From Pilasporangium apinafurcum (lineage: Eukaryota > Oomycota > Peronosporomycetes > Pythiales > Pythiaceae): a stretch of DNA of 64,000 nucleotides. Below, piece by piece: positions 20,686-32,780 of this stretch (positions are counted from its first letter, which is position 1; each line of letters starts with the position of its first letter). A program made the translations under genes and the position numbers. Under the pieces are notes generated by a model. It did not search any database. It was not told the origin of the DNA and worked only from the letters and a program-made list of their open reading frames with translations. Where the stretch lies: contig BCKE01000001.1 in the NCBI GenBank assembly GCA_001600495.1, forward strand, positions 1,171,490 to 1,235,489. The letters are read 5' to 3'.

Positions 20686-22276
20686 ATGAACAAGGATGCA
20701 CTGGTAAGCGTGTTGACCCGCGAGATGGATCGAGTGGCCAAGAACCCAGAGAACTGGCAGGAACGCATGAACGCGTTGGTCGAGATGCAGCGCTGCTTTG
20801 AGGATTTAGACACCACCGGTAGTCTCACCATGGATGTATGGAAGATCCTGAAGCCGCTAAAGCTAATGCTACAGGACCTACGTTCGCAAATAGTCAAAGA
20901 AGTCTGCCACTTGCTCACGATCATCTCCAAAACGACCAAAGACAGCATGGCGCCGTTCTTGCGGGAGATCCTGCCGACGTTGTTGGAAGTGCGCGGCAGT
21001 GGGAACAAAGTTTGTGCTGCCTATTGCAGTGATTGCATTGAGACAGTGGTAGTGCACACTGTCATCAAAGGCCAAACGTTGCGACTATTTGTTGATATGC
21101 TACTAGAAAGCAAAAACAAGGCCATCCGACTGTGCTGCATTACGTCGTTGAAACTTGTGCTGGCCACGTGGAGTGCCATGCTTGACAAGAACGATGTGCA
21201 GCAATTGGAGAAAGGTCTAAAGAACGCATTGTACGATGCGTCATCATCTTGTAGGAGTCAATCCCATGAATTCTTTCAGTTGTTCCATCTAAAATTCCCC
21301 AAGCGCGCGGCAATATTGATGACGATGATCGATTACAAGATTCAGAAGCGGCTCGAAGCGTACATGGCAACAGAGGTTCTCACGTTAGGAGCGGTAAGAC
21401 GCGCTATTGCTGCTACATATGCACTCTTGTTGTTTTCTGAGGAGTTGACTTGTTGACTGGATTGCTTCCTTGTTGGTTTCGCTTCTATAGTTTCCCCCTG
21501 GTCCAAGTACGACTGGATCTGCTAGTGTGGATGAGAACGGTCCATCAGCAACGGAGCAATCGCTTAGTGGCTTTAACGTCGAGGTCGGTGATCGTGTGTG
21601 CATTCCCGAAAAAGAATTGTTCGGCTTTGTGCGTTTTCTGGGCGAAATCGAAGGGGCCAAAGGCTCCTGGGTTGGTGTGGAACTGGATGGACCGCATGGC
21701 AAAAACGATGGTAGTGTCAAAGGACGATACTACTTCCGCTGTAAACCCAAGCACGGCGTGTTTGCACGACCACACCACGTCTTCCTAACAATCTCTGGTA
21801 GTAAATTGCACCAGCAGCAAGTGCAGGAAGCATCTAAGCTGGATGCTCTCAATGATGATGCTTCCGTGGTACTTGAGGAGACCCTAAATGACGAGATGGT
21901 GGCGATGGCTCTTCAGGACGAGCTTAACGATACCAGCATTTCTTCGTATCTAGACTCTCCGCCTCCAGCTAAGGCTCCCGATTCGATCCGGAACGGCACA
22001 GAGGACGACGCTGTAGCGAACCACCCCTCGGCGCTGAGCGTGGTGTTAACAAAGGCTTCGATCGCACATCGGCGGTATTTAGATAAACTCTTAGTGCATG
22101 TTCGATCGGAACTAGAAGAACATCAGCGGTTTGAGAATTACATCGCTACAGCGAGTTCGGCAGATGCAGTGCAATACCTGCAGCAGCTTCAAAATTGCGC
22201 GCAGGACAAAATTGTTCTCTCGGACATGTTTATCCAGTACATCATCCAGGCACAACAAGCAGCGAGAGAGTCGTAA
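20686..22276 (+). CDS. CLASP-type TOG domain + CAP-Gly microtubule-binding protein
   Basis: Two exons, 20686-21393 and 21491-22276 (phase 0, GTAAGA...CTATAG); 497 residues. Residues about 5-230 form alpha-helical HEAT/TOG repeats like the CLASP N-terminal domain (NWQERMNALVEMQRCFEDL, LCCITSLKLVLATW). Residues about 260-330 form a CAP-Gly domain with the diagnostic GKNDG (VGVELDGPHGKNDGSVKGRYYF). The C-terminus is acidic, then helical (about 420-495). TOG domains bind tubulin dimers and CAP-Gly binds EEY/F tails, so a plus-end-tracking or axonemal/spindle microtubule role is inferred. The frame is open upstream of 20686, but that stretch is a CT-rich leader; AAAATG at 20686 is the best start. 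Confidence 0.85.
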
Positions 22277-22680
22277 TAGCTTCGGCTTTGGTTTCTTTTT
22301 CTTTTCAAGGACTTTTTGGTTGTAATATGTGACGGGGTAGATTGTCTTTAGTTTTGGTTGTTGGTAGATTTGAAAAGAAGTAAGTAAACTCTTTACCTAT
22401 CGTCGCCGTTGCGATGTTTCCTGCGTACAATTAAGATGAATACGACACCATTCAATGAATCAGGTTGTGCCAAGTAAGAAATACCATTACGATCGATTGC
22501 AATGCTTGTCGAGTAGTTTTACATTCGTACGATCGGCCTTCGCACTGTTGGGTCGTTTATTTGCTTTTCAGAAAATGTTGTATAATTGTGCTCGACGAAC
22601 GAGAGGTGTACCTTGCTAATATGTGTGATTCTCTCCACACCCTTGCGAGTATTTATTTGCTACTTGGATGATACTTTCAA
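22277..22680. other. Convergent intergenic spacer
   Basis: AT-rich space between the 3' ends of the TOG/CAP-Gly gene and the PH-ankyrin gene. No coding or RNA feature was recognised. Confidence 0.4.
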
Positions 22681-25600
22681 CTAAGAAGACTTTCGCTCCT
22701 CGATCACGTGCGAGAAAGAATCGCGATCTAGTGGATTCCGATACTCTCCGCTCCCATTTCCACTTCGACGCTCGGATTCTTCCCCCCATCGTCTATCGAT
22801 TATGCCGCGCCTGGTTTCGCCTCTTGTCTCACCGTACTCGCTTTCTAAAAAGCTGGGCTGCGATGAACGATCACGAGTTTCAAGCATACTACCTCTTGTC
22901 GATGATAGCCATGTGTTATTTCCAATATCGCTCAACATCGTCCCGCCCCGAGATGATGACAGCCATGTCAAGTTGCCGTCATCGTTAAAAAGTGCCGTTC
23001 CACCTCTGTCTGACCACCAGACACTGGGAATTTCATCACTTATCTGTGTCGATGACGACATTGTTATGGAACTTGCAGAGCTTGCCTTGCGATGCGTAGC
23101 TGTAGTATGATTGCCTCCGCATACTGTGCTCTGAGAGTCTCGTCGGTTCAAGGGTGCAGCAGTACCCTTTGATGACGCAGAGCTAGTCGTGATACCTGGA
23201 TACAGACCAGTTTCCTGGAATATTGCCTGCTTCTCGCGCTCAATCTCCATTCGTGCCCCAGCAACAGCTTCAGCGACATGCTTGTCGACGAATTTCTTGG
23301 CTGCTAACGCTTTGTATTGATTCAGTAATTGCTCACTGACACCTGTAGATGTGATTGATGCGTCGTCTGAATGTGCAGCGTAAAACACATTGCCACTCCC
23401 TGTACGTTTGTGCTTCTGTGCAGAATGGAGCTGTGCGCGTGCATCCGATAACAGTTTCTTCTGTCCAATACGTTTCTTTAACCAGTCTTTCGCTTCTTGA
23501 CGCGCTTCATAAGCCACAAGAGTCAAGGTGGCTTTTTCCTCCTCAAGCAAGTATTCCAATGTGGCGGAGTCGAGACTGGGTGGTTTAGGCAGACTTTGAA
23601 GACGCTGTGCAGCACCCATTGGCGGTGTTCTAGGTGGGCTACTCATTGTTGCTTGCTGCTTCCCATCTTTGTCAAATTCGAGCGCACCTGGTATTGTACG
23701 TGCTTGATATATACCACTCTCATCGTCCAGACAAGGGGTCGTAGTATCAGACTTTGTAGATCCGCTTAAGGGAGGACGCTGTCGAAATGGTGGTAACTGT
23801 GGTGGGGCTAGTTGTTCACCTTCAGACGGTAAACTCGGAGCTGGGCTACGACGAGATGGTGATAATTCGTGATGGGAGTGCTGTTTCTCATGTGGCGTTT
23901 TCTTTGGCTTTAAAATCGATTCATTCCGGGAACTATTGTTACCAAACCTTTCATCATCAGCCTGGTTTTGTTCAGTACCTTCCAATGACAATCGCTTACG
24001 CGGATCTGATGATTCACATTCTCCCACCACAACTATGTCTTGATTGTTGTCACTAGGACGCTCATTCGTGTCATCACTTTCACGTATGTCGTATAGAGCA
24101 TTGCTTTCTCCCAAGATAGGAATAGCTGTATCTGCATGGAGTGCAGCACTGTTGTTTAAATTCTTTATCAGTTCCTTTAGCTTTGCGACGGCATCCCGGG
24201 TTGTCATGCCAAACTCATCTGTGATTTCGTACTGTGTGAGCTTCTTACACCCCAGCAGACACTCAAGCAACTCTCTATCCTCAATTTCTCGTTGTGCAGC
24301 CAAATGCAACAGACTCATCCTAGTTTGGTGTGTCACAACCTTCACTTGTGCTCCACAACGTACTAATTCGCGAAACCCCGCCGCGTTCTCGTAGTCAATT
24401 GTTAGCATCAGCGGAGTCATCGGAGTTTGGAAGATGTCGTTGTTTGCCAAACTGCTGCCAATGGAACCAGCACGTTCGCCTATGCTAGATTTGTAGGTAT
24501 CAACTCCTTCTGTAAAATCGTGAATTGATAGACTAGCTCGTTTGGAACTACTCACTCGACTGCGGTTGGATCCTTCCGTCCAAATATTCAGATCTTGACC
24601 ATGCATCTTGAATAATCGAATCAAACGATCATCACAATTGTGTTGGATAGCCAAATGCAACGGGGCGTAGCCATCACGATTCCAGCCACCAGCATAAACT
24701 TCCTCTCGAAGAAACAAATTCACCACATGCAACATTTCACGGTTCAACGGCCACATACATGCCAAATGGAGCGGTGTGTTACCGTAAGGCACAGTTGCTA
24801 ACTCGTAAATCTGCATACATGTCTCCTTAATATCATCCTTCGCCGCGTTCGTGACAGTACTTTGGTCCCATTGTATCGTACATTCGGTGCGCTTGTCACA
24901 GACGACTTGCATGCAATACAAGATGATAAGCGCATTCATCGCAGCGTTGGAGTTGATTGCACAGTGGAGAGGCGTTTCTCGTCGATATCCACACGTGCTT
25001 GAGAACATCTCGACTAATTTAATATGGGAGGGAGATAGTCTGAAAAGCGCAAATGCGAGGAGCAAACATAACACACCAGTTGATGTCTTCCCACCAGCTG
25101 CAGCAGCATGCAAAGAAGTGTATTGTTGCGACTTTGCGATAATGCCGGTCAGAGCAGAAGAAGAGTGATGTCCCGAGAAATAATGCTGTTGCTGATGTGG
25201 AGGATTCGCGACATTTGTGATTACACTGGTGTCGCTTGCACGCTGCAAAATTCCCGTAACTAATGATTCTGCAACCCTTTGACGGAATTTTGCCTGATCA
25301 TTCGAATCGTTGGCTCCGTCACGCTCTTCGGAGATACTTGTCCTCACACTCGCTGAATTGGTATCTGACGAATATTCCCAGCTGGAGGAAATGCTGGCAA
25401 GTAATGGTCCTCTAAGCTGATTGATGTTTCCTTCACTTCTCGACTTATACCTATTTCGCTTTATTTGTCTTGGCGATCCATTAAATGGCACCGTATCTTG
25501 ATTCTCGCCGCTACTACGAATACCTTGAACCAATGCGAACGTCGCGTTATCAAATACTGTCGGTGACATTCCACTAATGAGAATATGGAGTAATGTTTCT

Positions 25601-28100
25601 TTGGTTTTTGAATGTGCCAGCTCGGCTTGTTTGCTGCAAATATCCAACAACAAGCTTGCGAGTTCAAGTTGCCCAGCTTTCATAGCTAATAACACCACTG
25701 GACTGCCAACTTCATTATCTATTAGTTCCTTCAGTTCCCATTCGTTGCGATTCTGTTCAGCCAACTGCCTTGCAATCTTCAGTGCAAGTGCGTACATTCC
25801 GTGTCTAATCGATAAACCCAGCGATGATACACCATTCGAATCGACTCTTATATGAGCTCCATATGCAACAAGCGATGAAGCTATGACATCGAAGCCAGCC
25901 TTGATTGCGACATGAAGGGGAGAATCGTCATCTCGAATGGCGGGTATATGATTCTCCAGCTCACTATGTGCTGTCGATACAGAAACATCAGTGGCTATTG
26001 ACCACTGGCAATCACTGATATTGGGTGAGGCTCCTGCAGCTAATAGCAGATCTACAATTTCCGTTTGGTGGTATTTAATTGCCAACGTCAGAGGTGTATC
26101 GTTGCCATGTCGCTCACGCTTCTCATACCCGAGATTGGCAATGACATGACTTCGCTCTACTTCTGAAGATGCACGTAAGGGTCGATACAAATGGATTATA
26201 CGCGCAATTGTGGGCACTGGAGCGCCGACTTTAATCGCAAGGTGAAGCGAACTGTTGCCATGTGAATCACAGGACATTGGGTCAACTGCTTTACAATCCA
26301 ACAATTTATCAGCCAATTTCCATAAACGAGCCTTCAGTGCCAAATGAAATGCTGTCTCTCCGTTTCCATCGCAACAATGAATTAGTTGAGAATCTGTGTA
26401 CGATGATGATGAAGTCAACGGTAATCGGATGGAGCCACTTGTACTATCACTAGTGCTACTGGATTCACTGGTAACGATATTTGAAGTATTTGTTCCAATA
26501 TCGACGAGGAGCATGGCCAATTCTTCAGCATTTTCATGATTCCGAGATGCCTTTATCGCGATGTGAAGTGACGTATCACCAACCGAATTCACATGATCTA
26601 AATATTGCAAGCAGGTCGTTCTGGACTTTCTGTACAATCCCGTCAAGAGCTGTCGCGCCGCTTCAAAGTCACCATAGCAGCAGAAAAACATGAGTAAGTT
26701 CCAGCGGAAGTCATCGTTGGCAATTACACGACCGAACGGACAATCGACAGTCCCCAATTTTTCTTGGAGTATGACAGATCGGCGTGCTTGTACCTCATCT
26801 TCCGATCCGTAGAGAGTCGAGAATAGTGCATGGTTGGCGAATGTCCACTGCAGAGGGGTCCGAGGATCGGCACCTGACTGTATCAGCAGTTGAATTTTCA
26901 ATCGAAAATCGTTTGCGCTACCGCTCTTAGTCTGAACGAGTGCTAATTGCAAAGGCGTTAGTGGAATTGAAGGGACTGTAGGAGTTGGGATAAGACACGA
27001 CACATCGAGCTTGGCACCAACTTGAATGAACTTCTTAAGCATCTCCAGACTTTCACCATTCATGAGGCCCGAAAATAAGCAAAACGTCGCGACTTGGCTC
27101 ACCACAGTTTGAAAAAGTGTATTATCCTCACATCCCAGCGTGAGAGATTTCGTTGTGTTTCCACCATTTGCAGTGGATTGCTTGAAATGGAGGTTCAGCG
27201 CTTGCTTCTTATCATTGTCACTGGGGTGGATGATTTGCAGCGATAGAATATTGTGAAGCAGGTAGCGCTTAGACTTTGCACCACCGGAACCAGTATTTCC
27301 GGTTGTAGTGGCACTTGTAGAAGATATTGTTGGTTGTGATGGAAAAGAGTTTGCAATACTATGACGAAACGACGACGGATTCTTCTTGCTAATCTCCAGC
27401 TCGTTCCACCGTAAACGCAAATACCGTGTCTGCCACCGCCCCAACCAATTTGGCGACTTTTTGAGTACCTCTGCACTGTAGTCTTTCAATAGTATGCTTT
27501 CGCTGGTTGTGGATAGTCGATGCTTCTGTAATCCTACAGTTTGCAGGCGTGGTAGTTCCACATCGCTTTCCTGACCGCCTTTCCACCGGCTCAGATTAGC
27601 ATCGACAACGCAATGGCTTTCTAACGGAGAAGGGTCCTTTGTCAAGAGTCGAGTCATCAGATCTCGCTTCAACGCTGCGATTAACATCTCGAACGAGATC
27701 GTCACGGCATTTGTCCCTGCTGATGGAGTGCTCGCGCCCTCGACCAACATCTGCCAGATGCCGGTAATTGCTTCTGTTGTAGCGTACACAGGAAAATATA
27801 CTACAAGGAATCGCTGTAGAGTCGCCATCTCCCACACGTACAGTTTGTCCGCTTGTGTGTGTGTGTATTCTTCATAAAAAGGTTGTAATGATTCCAAGAA
27901 ACAGTCATGAAAGTTTTTCGCTGGGGAGTTGAATAGCCTGCTTCCTATATACCCCATAAGTATACATCAATTTAAATAAAGCATGTCGTCAAAGTGACGA
28001 GACATTGAGCGAGAAACACTCACGTACGCGCATATTGCAGACGGTTGTGACAGTCACGAAGCGCCTTCTCTAGCTCATCTTCGGAGACGGACTTGACCAT
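22681..28100 (-). CDS. Large PH-domain and ankyrin-repeat protein
   Basis: Two exons on the minus strand: 28100-28028 (start ATG, MVKSVSEDELEKAL) and 27944-22681, joined across GTACGT...TATATAG in phase 1; 1778 residues. Order: short helical N-terminus (about 1-120), a PH-type domain (about 170-310, with KSPNWLGRWQTRYLRLRWNELEISKK), then about ten or more ankyrin repeats between about 320 and 1300 (GDTSLHIAIKASRN, GNSSLHLAIKVGAPV, YGNTPLHLACMWP, GYAPLHLAIQHNC). A disordered Ser/Pro-rich region follows, then a coiled-coil segment near 1480-1600 and a low-complexity tail with a GGTxLxxxxxNxTWLSS near-repeat. Probably a membrane-recruited scaffold; partners are unknown. Confidence 0.85.
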
Positions 28101-28374
28101 GTCGATGACTTCCACTTAGTCGCTACCAGACTATTTAGAAAGTAGTATTGAGCGATCGATGTACAGATACAGAGAATTTCCACGCACGAGTGAGCGCGTG
28201 CGGGTGCGGGCGGTGATGGAGCCGGTGGTCAATTCTCCATTCTTGGGGAGAGTTTCCCTTTGACATGGGCTGGTTTACCCATGACCATCACTCTATCATA
28301 TTTATATCGATATTTTACCGGTTTGACATAATTAACTGACATGGCTGGACACACAAATTCAGTGACACCGAATC

Positions 28375-29769
28375 ATGATGATCACGCGGCCTTGGATCAG
28401 AAGTAGTAGTCAGCTTGCTCGCGCGACTAGTCGGCCGCCATGCTCACTTCTGTTAGTTGCACACCCAACACAGCAGCATATCAGCGTTGCCACCACCGTT
28501 ACTGAACCCAAACACTCGAGAAAAAGACAAAACGATCCTACATACAAGTTCCGTGACCTCGTCCCTGCTGTCCACGCATTCTACCAGATGAAGCGGCATT
28601 TTGCGATTCCTTTTAACTTTAGAATTCCATCAGATCCTGAATGGACCGAAGACGTCCAAGGCATAAACGTTAGTCGTCTATTGGCACGTTTTCTCCGAAT
28701 TGCATATCGCCGAGATTGCCAACCACTGGTAGATGAGCTTTTGAATCTTGGCTTCCCATTGGAGCGTCACGAATTCAGTACCGAAGGCTGGAAGCAGTTA
28801 CAGTGGGAGCAAATCACGGTCGCAGGACTTGAGACGTACCAGAGATTGCACGGCCATTTACTGGTGCCACAGCAATTCATTGTACCTGAGGGTGATTCCC
28901 AATGGCCACGTGCTACATGGGGAGTGTCGCTAGGGAATATGGTGAATCGTTTACGCACACATCGAGCCAAGTTGCCAGCATATCAAGTGGAGTATCTCAA
29001 TGAGATCGGCTTTCACTGGAACGCGTGGGATACAAAATGGAACCACTACTTTCTTCCAGCATTAAGGCGCTATCGAGAGCTGTACGGGCATTGCAATGTT
29101 CCTCAATCGTTTACAGTGCCAACATGTGAACAGGACGAGCTCAAGCAGTGGCCACCACACTTGCATGGGTATACTCTGGGTACAACTATCATGGCTGTGC
29201 GCGTGGGAAAGTACCAAAACCATGTAGACACTAGCAGAGATGAACTGGATGAACTGGGTTTTTCGTTTGACGCAGTGGAGACCATGTGGAACGAAATTGT
29301 ATTGCCAGCATTAACAGTCTATTCCCAACTGCATCAGTTGTGTTCCGTACCGACTAGATTCATCGTACCATCAGAAGCACCGTGGCCAGAGAAGGCGTGG
29401 GGCCACACACTCGGGCACACCGTGAGTGGTATTCGCAACAAACTGTACCCTTGTTTTGCCGATCAAGTCAAGCGTGATGCAGCCATACTGGACAAGATCG
29501 GCTTTGTGTGGAATCTACCCGATTCCAAGTGGAAACATTTGGTACTTCCAGCACTGCGTCACTACCATCACCTCTATGGACACTCTGACGTGAAACGCGA
29601 CTTTGTTGTACCGCGTGGTAAGGAAAGCCAGTGGCCAGAGCGTCTACATGGGCTGCATCTTGGGTACATTGTAACAAGAATTGCCAATGGACACTACCAG
29701 GAACAAGCGCTTGAGTCTTGGAAAGAGTTGGAAGAAATTGGATTTGTGAACTCGGCAGCCGTTGCATGA
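28375..29769 (+). CDS. Helicase-associated (HA) domain repeat protein, probably mitochondrial
   Basis: A single exon of 464 residues. Residues 1-50 are Arg/Ser/Thr-rich with few acids, like a mitochondrial presequence. Five repeats of about 80 residues then follow, beginning near residues 60, 140, 223, 304 and 384. Each has the pattern W..(I/L)xLPAL..Y..LHGHxxVPxxFxVP...WP...G..LG..V..(I/L)R, ending in LxxLGF. These match the helicase-associated domain seen in many oomycete and diatom proteins. No helicase core is present. The repeats probably bind nucleic acid (family inference). The downstream gap to RPS3A is ordinary spacer. Confidence 0.8.
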   Translation: MMITRPWIRSSSQLARATSRPPCSLLLVAHPTQQHISVATTVTEPKHSRKRQNDPTYKFRDLVPAVHAFYQMKRHFAIPFNFRIPSDPEWTEDVQGINVSRLLARFLRIAYRRDCQPLVDELLNLGFPLERHEFSTEGWKQLQWEQITVAGLETYQRLHGHLLVPQQFIVPEGDSQWPRATWGVSLGNMVNRLRTHRAKLPAYQVEYLNEIGFHWNAWDTKWNHYFLPALRRYRELYGHCNVPQSFTVPTCEQDELKQWPPHLHGYTLGTTIMAVRVGKYQNHVDTSRDELDELGFSFDAVETMWNEIVLPALTVYSQLHQLCSVPTRFIVPSEAPWPEKAWGHTLGHTVSGIRNKLYPCFADQVKRDAAILDKIGFVWNLPDSKWKHLVLPALRHYHHLYGHSDVKRDFVVPRGKESQWPERLHGLHLGYIVTRIANGHYQEQALESWKELEEIGFVNSAAVA

Positions 29770-30241
29770 GTTTGAGTTAGAAGGTGATAATACCAATGCA
29801 TGCATATAGACATCAATTATTACACATAGAGATACAAACAGTGAATGGGCATTGGCTTCCGCATGTCGACAACATCCTTGGTCATCCAAATTGAGTTCCT
29901 AAGATCCTCACTATTCTGTGCGCTGTATCAATTTAAGCATTCTATACGGTATACAAAAAGATCATCAATATAAGTAGGATGCGGTTAGGGGTTTAGGTTG
30001 CTTCAGAGACCCATTTTTTTGTATTGTATTGTATGGCGGCTATAGAAGAAATTAGGGTTTGAGGAAAACGGGTCTGCGCCAGAGCGGTTCACAACCCGTG
30101 ACGGTGACGGTCCTAGTTTTAGTGGCCGGTTCACCTGGACGGCGGCCCGTGGGCGCAGCACCAGCCATTTCATGGCTTGGGGAAGGCAAAAGGGTGGTGC
30201 GATAGTCATTTCGCCTTTAAGAAAACGAAAGCAAACCAACC
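29770..30241. other. Intergenic region upstream of RPS3A
   Basis: No gene seen. It contains a GC-rich block (30060-30160) in otherwise AT-rich DNA close to the ribosomal protein start, likely promoter and leader sequence. Confidence 0.4.
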
Positions 30242-31346
30242 ATGGCTGTCGGTGAGTTTAAATGCACCTTTATATATGGAGCTCGATAGAATACAGACAA
30301 CAGTGAAGCAAGCGAGAGAGAAAGCGAGCACGCTGTGTTTTGCATTGGTGATCGCTGGCTGTAAAAGACACAGAACAGCTTCAAAACGAGCGACAGAAAA
30401 AGCGATCAGCTACGCTTATTGACAGGAAAAAGCAGGAAGAAACTAATGCAGTGTTTCTTCATGTCACACAGGCAAAAACAAACGATTGACTAAGGGCAAG
30501 AAGGGTGGCAAGAAGAAGGTGTAAGTGCTCCCAATACACGTCTAGAAACAGCGGCGTATGACCAATTCGCACATGAATACAGGTACTAATGGCGAATTTT
30601 GATGATTATGTGTAAATAGTGTCGACCCTTTCACGCGCAAGGACTGGTATGATATCAAGGCCCCCGCTATTTTCTCGGAGCGCAACTGCGGCAAGACGTT
30701 GGTGAACCGTACTGCCGGTACCAAGATTGCCTCGGAAGGCCTCAAGGGCCGTGTGTTCGAAGTCTGTCTTGCTGACTTGAACAAGGATGAAGACCAGTCG
30801 TACCGTAAGATCCGCTTGTGCGCTGAAGAAGTGCAAGGAAACCAAATTATCACCGGTTTCCACGGCATGGATTTCACCCGCGACAAGCTTTGCTCGCTCA
30901 TCCGCAAGTGGCAGACGTTGATTGAAGCCTTTGTGGACGTCAAGACCACCGATGGATACTTGGTGCGCCTCTTCTGCATTGCCTTCACCAAGAAGCGCCC
31001 GAACCAGATCAAGAAGACCACCTACGCCAAGACCGCGCAGATCCGTGCTATCCGCAAGAAGATGACCACGATCATGACGGAGGAAGCCAGCAAGGTGGAC
31101 ATTAAGGACTTGTTCCTCAAGTTCGTCCCTGAAATCATTGGCAAGGAAATCGAAAAGGCCACCCAGGGCATTTACCCATTGCAGAATGTGTACATCCGCA
31201 AGTGCAAGATCCTCAAGAAGCCCAAGTTCGACTTGGTGCGTCTGATGGAACTGCACGAAGGTGGTGCCGAAGAAAAGGGCGCCAAGGTTGCTCGTCAGGA
31301 AGAACAGTTGGTCGAGTCGATGGCTGGCTCGGGTGGCCGTCTGTAA
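30242..31346 (+). CDS. RPS3A: 40S ribosomal protein S3a (eS1)
   Basis: Three exons: 30242-30251 (only ATGGCTGTCG), 30472-30520 and 30620-31346; 261 residues, the normal family length. It begins [19 protein letters not shown], continues [16 protein letters not shown], and contains the conserved [19 protein letters not shown] and [19 protein letters not shown] segments of eS1. It is a structural component of the small subunit near the mRNA exit. The ten-base first exon followed by a 220-nt intron is typical of ribosomal protein genes. Codon use is visibly more biased (AAG, GAC, CTC) than in neighbouring genes, as expected for high expression. Confidence 0.97.
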
Positions 31347-31703
31347 GCAGTTGCTGCGGAACGTTTTTGTGGCAGAGCGATGGACCGGTCGTAGTAGCCT
31401 CTTGTAACAGAAGCAATAAAGCGGCGCGTTTGATCACCCAGACGTGCACCAGCAGCAGCTCCATCGCTTTTGGGCTTACCATCGACCCAGTACTGAGCTC
31501 TAAAACTATTGAGAATAAAGGCGAAAATTTTATCCTATTTTTTGGCGCACACCCTAAATTTTCTGTTAAGCCTATTTCTATACGTTATTTGGACTTAATG
31601 GTATCCGGACAAACAATCATGGTCAACTAAACAATTCAATACACGTATAGTTGGTATACTTACTGCCCTATACGGTAGTGGCATTTTCGAGCAAACGCTA
31701 ATA

Positions 31704-32649
31704 ATGCAACAACAGGAAGACCGGAAGAAGGCGCTTGAGAAAAAGTTTGTAGAGAACCGACCACCATTGGCGTATGCCAAGCTTAGCGGCAAGATACTGG
31801 ATGACACTGACTTTGAGATACTGCTCACACATTTGCCTGCCGAGTTAGGACGCGGTCCAGTGTCCAGTGAGTAGCCATTTTGGCTGTCACTAATGCGTTT
31901 GACTGCTTTCTCCATGTATTGACGTAAAGCCTTATTTTTCGTACAGTAAGCCCTGGTCCACGTATATCACTTGGCGACCACAAGGCGATCTCTAGGCAAC
32001 ACGCGCGGATCCAGTGGAATCCACAGAAAAGCTGTTTTGAACTGGAGTGCTTGGGGAAAAATGGCATGTTCGCGGCGGGCAAATTCATTCCCAAGGACAA
32101 AACCATCGAATTGGTCTCTAAAATGCCACTCAAGATCGGCCACGCGCGCGTGTATTTCCTAGCGGCCATTCGATCGGCATGCAGTACTATGAGCGGCTTT
32201 AAATTACTCCAGAAGGTGAGGTGTATGACTTGACTATTCTGATGATATCTTTTTGCTCAAAAGTGCATGTACATGGGTAGGGGTTTGAAAAAGCCAAGAG
32301 CACGACGGGTATGACTGCAGAGGAGGCATGTCAACAAATCCTCGATCTTTTTCCCAAAAGTGAAGTTGAAGTAGGCGGCAGAGAGAACCTGAGAACATTT
32401 GTCACGTATGATTCTTTAAAAAAATCTTAACCTTGGCCAAGTGCCATGCCACTGATGATTTTGGATGCCATATTTTACAGAAGCTACTTGGAGGAAGACG
32501 CACAGAATTTCGACAAAGTACCTGGCACTAACCCGCCTCGGTACAAAATGAAGCCAGCGGTCGTAACATCTAATACTACAGCGTCGATAGGAAAGACAAA
32601 TGAGGGAGAAGCTCCGAAGAAAAAACAGAAAGTGGGCGAGGAGAAATAG
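31704..32649 (+). CDS. FHA (forkhead-associated) domain protein
   Basis: Four exons: 31704-31866, 31947-32215, 32281-32405 and 32481-32649; 241 residues. The FHA domain (about 38-130) is recognised by LGRGP...ISLGDHKAISRQHARIQWN...FELECLGKNGMFAAGK, including the GR, SRxHA and NG phosphothreonine-pocket residues. A helical segment (MTAEEACQQILDLF) and a basic C-terminus (PKKKQKVGEEK, a possible nuclear signal) follow. FHA domains read phosphothreonine, so a nuclear signalling or transcription role is likely (inference). The short introns are all in-phase GT-AG. It converges on the isomerase-like gene 131 bases downstream. Confidence 0.8.
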
Positions 32650-32780
32650 ATGGTCAGTCGTGAATCCATGCCAATCCAGTCAGTCATTCAATCAATCAAA
32701 CAAACAAATACGACAACTGATGTGGTCTTAATTGTGAGTGAACTTGGGTCTATATTGTTGCTCATGTAGTATCAACTGCT

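Noticed and set aside
30252-30471. Possible snoRNA in the 220-nt first intron of RPS3A
   Set aside because: Ribosomal protein introns often host snoRNAs, but no convincing C/D or H/ACA box pair was found.
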